From assembly GCA_900539665.1 (NCBI GenBank), contig UQCV01000057.1, positions 1-14,315 of the forward strand: a stretch of DNA of 14,315 nt, in the 5' to 3' direction. The stretch comes from an uncultured Succinivibrionaceae bacterium (GTDB taxonomy: Bacteria > Pseudomonadota > Gammaproteobacteria > Enterobacterales > Succinivibrionaceae). Made by a program: the position numbers and the translations under genes. The notes beneath the pieces were generated by a model, which saw nothing but the letters and a program-made list of their open reading frames with translations, was not told where the DNA came from and ran no database searches. Shown here one piece after another: positions 13,674 to 14,315 of this stretch. The first letter of the stretch is position 1. Each line of letters opens with the position of its first letter.

Positions 13674-13805
13674 TATATTTTACCTACCTTCTGGACAGCA
13701 AGGTCAAGTTCTAAGTCGTGAAGTCCGTAATAAGCCTTTTTCAAAAAATCAAGCGGTACTTTTTTGATTACCTCAGAGCTAGGAATATTGTAATACCATT
13801 GATAG
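13673..13805 (-). pseudogene. 5'-truncated partner gene upstream of NADAR
   Basis: Read on the minus strand, an open frame of 44 codons starts with GYQWYYNIPSSEVIKK at the edge of the 42-bp palindrome and ends LAVQKVGKI at TAG (13675-13673), overlapping the NADAR GTG by one base. There is no ATG, and an in-frame TAG lies just inside the palindrome, so the 5' part of the gene is missing. The one-base overlap indicates an old operon partner. I cannot assign a family: it could be a toxin, a second ADP-ribose enzyme or something unrelated. Confidence 0.55.
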
Positions 13806-13847
13806 CCCTAAGTCTTACAATAGTTGCAACTATTGTAAGACTTAGGG
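13806..13847. repeat. perfect 42-bp palindrome
   Basis: Two 21-bp arms meet without a loop, centred between 13826 and 13827 (AGTTG/CAACT), with no mismatch. No U-run follows on either strand, so it is not an ordinary terminator. It lies exactly where the NADAR partner gene is cut off and 14 bp after the stop of the phage-like gene. Confidence 0.95.
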
Positions 13848-13861
13848 ATGCATAAATTCTG

Positions 13862-14235
13862 CTAAAATGCATCAAAATCCCTCTGTGTAGCGATCTGCGC
13901 ATAGCCTTTGTAATCATCATTGCTGCTTTCTGCGTACATGTCGTTCACCATCCCGATTGCGAGTAAGTCAAGATCCCGGTTGGAGATGCCGAGCTGTATG
14001 TAGCAAAGCAGAAACAATGGTGTGGTCATCGTGCGGTCAGTTGCGTGAAGTTTTTTAGACTCCAGATCCGTCTGGATATTCAGACCCCACAGCTCGATAA
14101 CCTTCGGAAGCACCTGGTAGATGAAGAAGGTGCTGAACTCATCCAGCCACCCCTCCCACGCCGTTATAGCGAAATTTGAACCATATTGCTCAATATTGCC
14201 CCAAGTTGCACAACAAATATACAAATTTAAAATAT
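13862..14235 (-). pseudogene. phage tail-region-like gene fragment
   Basis: The frame is open on the minus strand from the mobile-element end (first in-frame stop TAA just inside the repeat) to TAG at 13864-13862. From about residue 18 it reads like a conserved protein: FAITAWEGWLDEFSTFFI, VLPKVIELWGLN, MTTPLFLLCYIQLGISNRDL, DLLAIGMVNDMYAES, and a C terminus ATQRDFDAF. I associate this GIS-RDLD-L-IGMV-DM pattern with small tail-assembly-region proteins of Firmicutes siphophages, from memory and without a search. The first ~17 residues look like read-through, the only start is a TTG at 14224, and no ribosome site is seen, so the native 5' end is probably lost. Base composition is richer in GC than the flanking host DNA. 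Confidence 0.5.
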
Positions 14236-14292
14236 TTTAACTGAACTCGGCAAGAAGTCCCCCACCTCTAAGGTGGTGAGATGAATTGCCGA
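14236..14292 (-). mobile_element. IS200/IS605-like hairpin end, right inverted copy
   Basis: Bases 14236-14276 are the exact reverse complement of 12800-12840. The hairpin is shorter here (CCACCT-CTA-AGGTGG), because bases beyond 14276 diverge. This copy has an outer stem the left one lacks: TCGGCAA (14247-14253) pairs with TTGCCGA (14286-14292). This is reminiscent of the folded 3' end of TnpB guide RNAs, but no tnpB is visible before the window ends. Confidence 0.6.
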
Positions 14293-14315
14293 AATCTACT
14301 TGACAGCTTTCTAAA

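Noticed and set aside
13806..13847. Palindrome considered as a phage telomere-resolution site or a standard terminator
   Set aside because: No protelomerase or other phage replication genes are present, and no U-run follows; the resemblance in size alone is insufficient, so it is kept only as an unexplained palindrome.

Overview
The window looks like chromosomal DNA of an AT-rich gammaproteobacterium, most plausibly a gut or rumen anaerobe of the Succinivibrionaceae type. The lapA-lapB-pyrF order is the enterobacterial/gammaproteobacterial one, an H-NS protein and RlhA are present, and the tRNA-Ser(UGA) genes encode CCA. Family placement is inference from gene content; no search was possible.

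Left part (1-4800). About 790 bp of very AT-rich, gene-poor DNA with perfect inverted repeats precedes an hns-like gene (791-1216). Next comes a rhomboid/rhombosortase-like intramembrane protease (best start 1413, not 1347), closed by a strong terminator. Convergent to these on the minus strand is the housekeeping block lapA, lapB, pyrF: two envelope/LPS regulators and OMP decarboxylase.

Middle part (4800-11700). A solitary RloA-like ABC-type ATPase (5270-6460) carries an Asp in place of the usual Walker B glutamate. It is convergent with a large kexin-like S8 lipoprotein protease with a C-terminal P-domain (6591-8897, minus). A ~0.87 kb AT-rich divergent intergenic region follows, holding three T6 tracts phased at exactly 10 bp (probably curved DNA) and a palindrome at a predicted start site. 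Then comes rlhA (9766-11625), with its own terminator.

Right part (11700-14315). Two tRNA-Ser(UGA) genes lie in a 256-bp tandem duplication that copied promoter, tRNA and terminator together. Beyond them the DNA becomes accessory. It holds a possible 42-aa minus-strand ORF followed by two tandem terminators, a 12-bp triplicate repeat, and a segment bounded by inverted copies of a 41-bp IS200/IS605-like hairpin end. That segment carries a NADAR-domain gene preceded by the 3' remnant of a coupled partner gene, a perfect 42-bp palindrome, and a fragment resembling a Firmicutes phage tail-region gene. The pieces look assembled by several insertion and deletion events, with cargo probably taken from Firmicutes or their phages. 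No complete transposase, integrase or DarT-like toxin is visible here.
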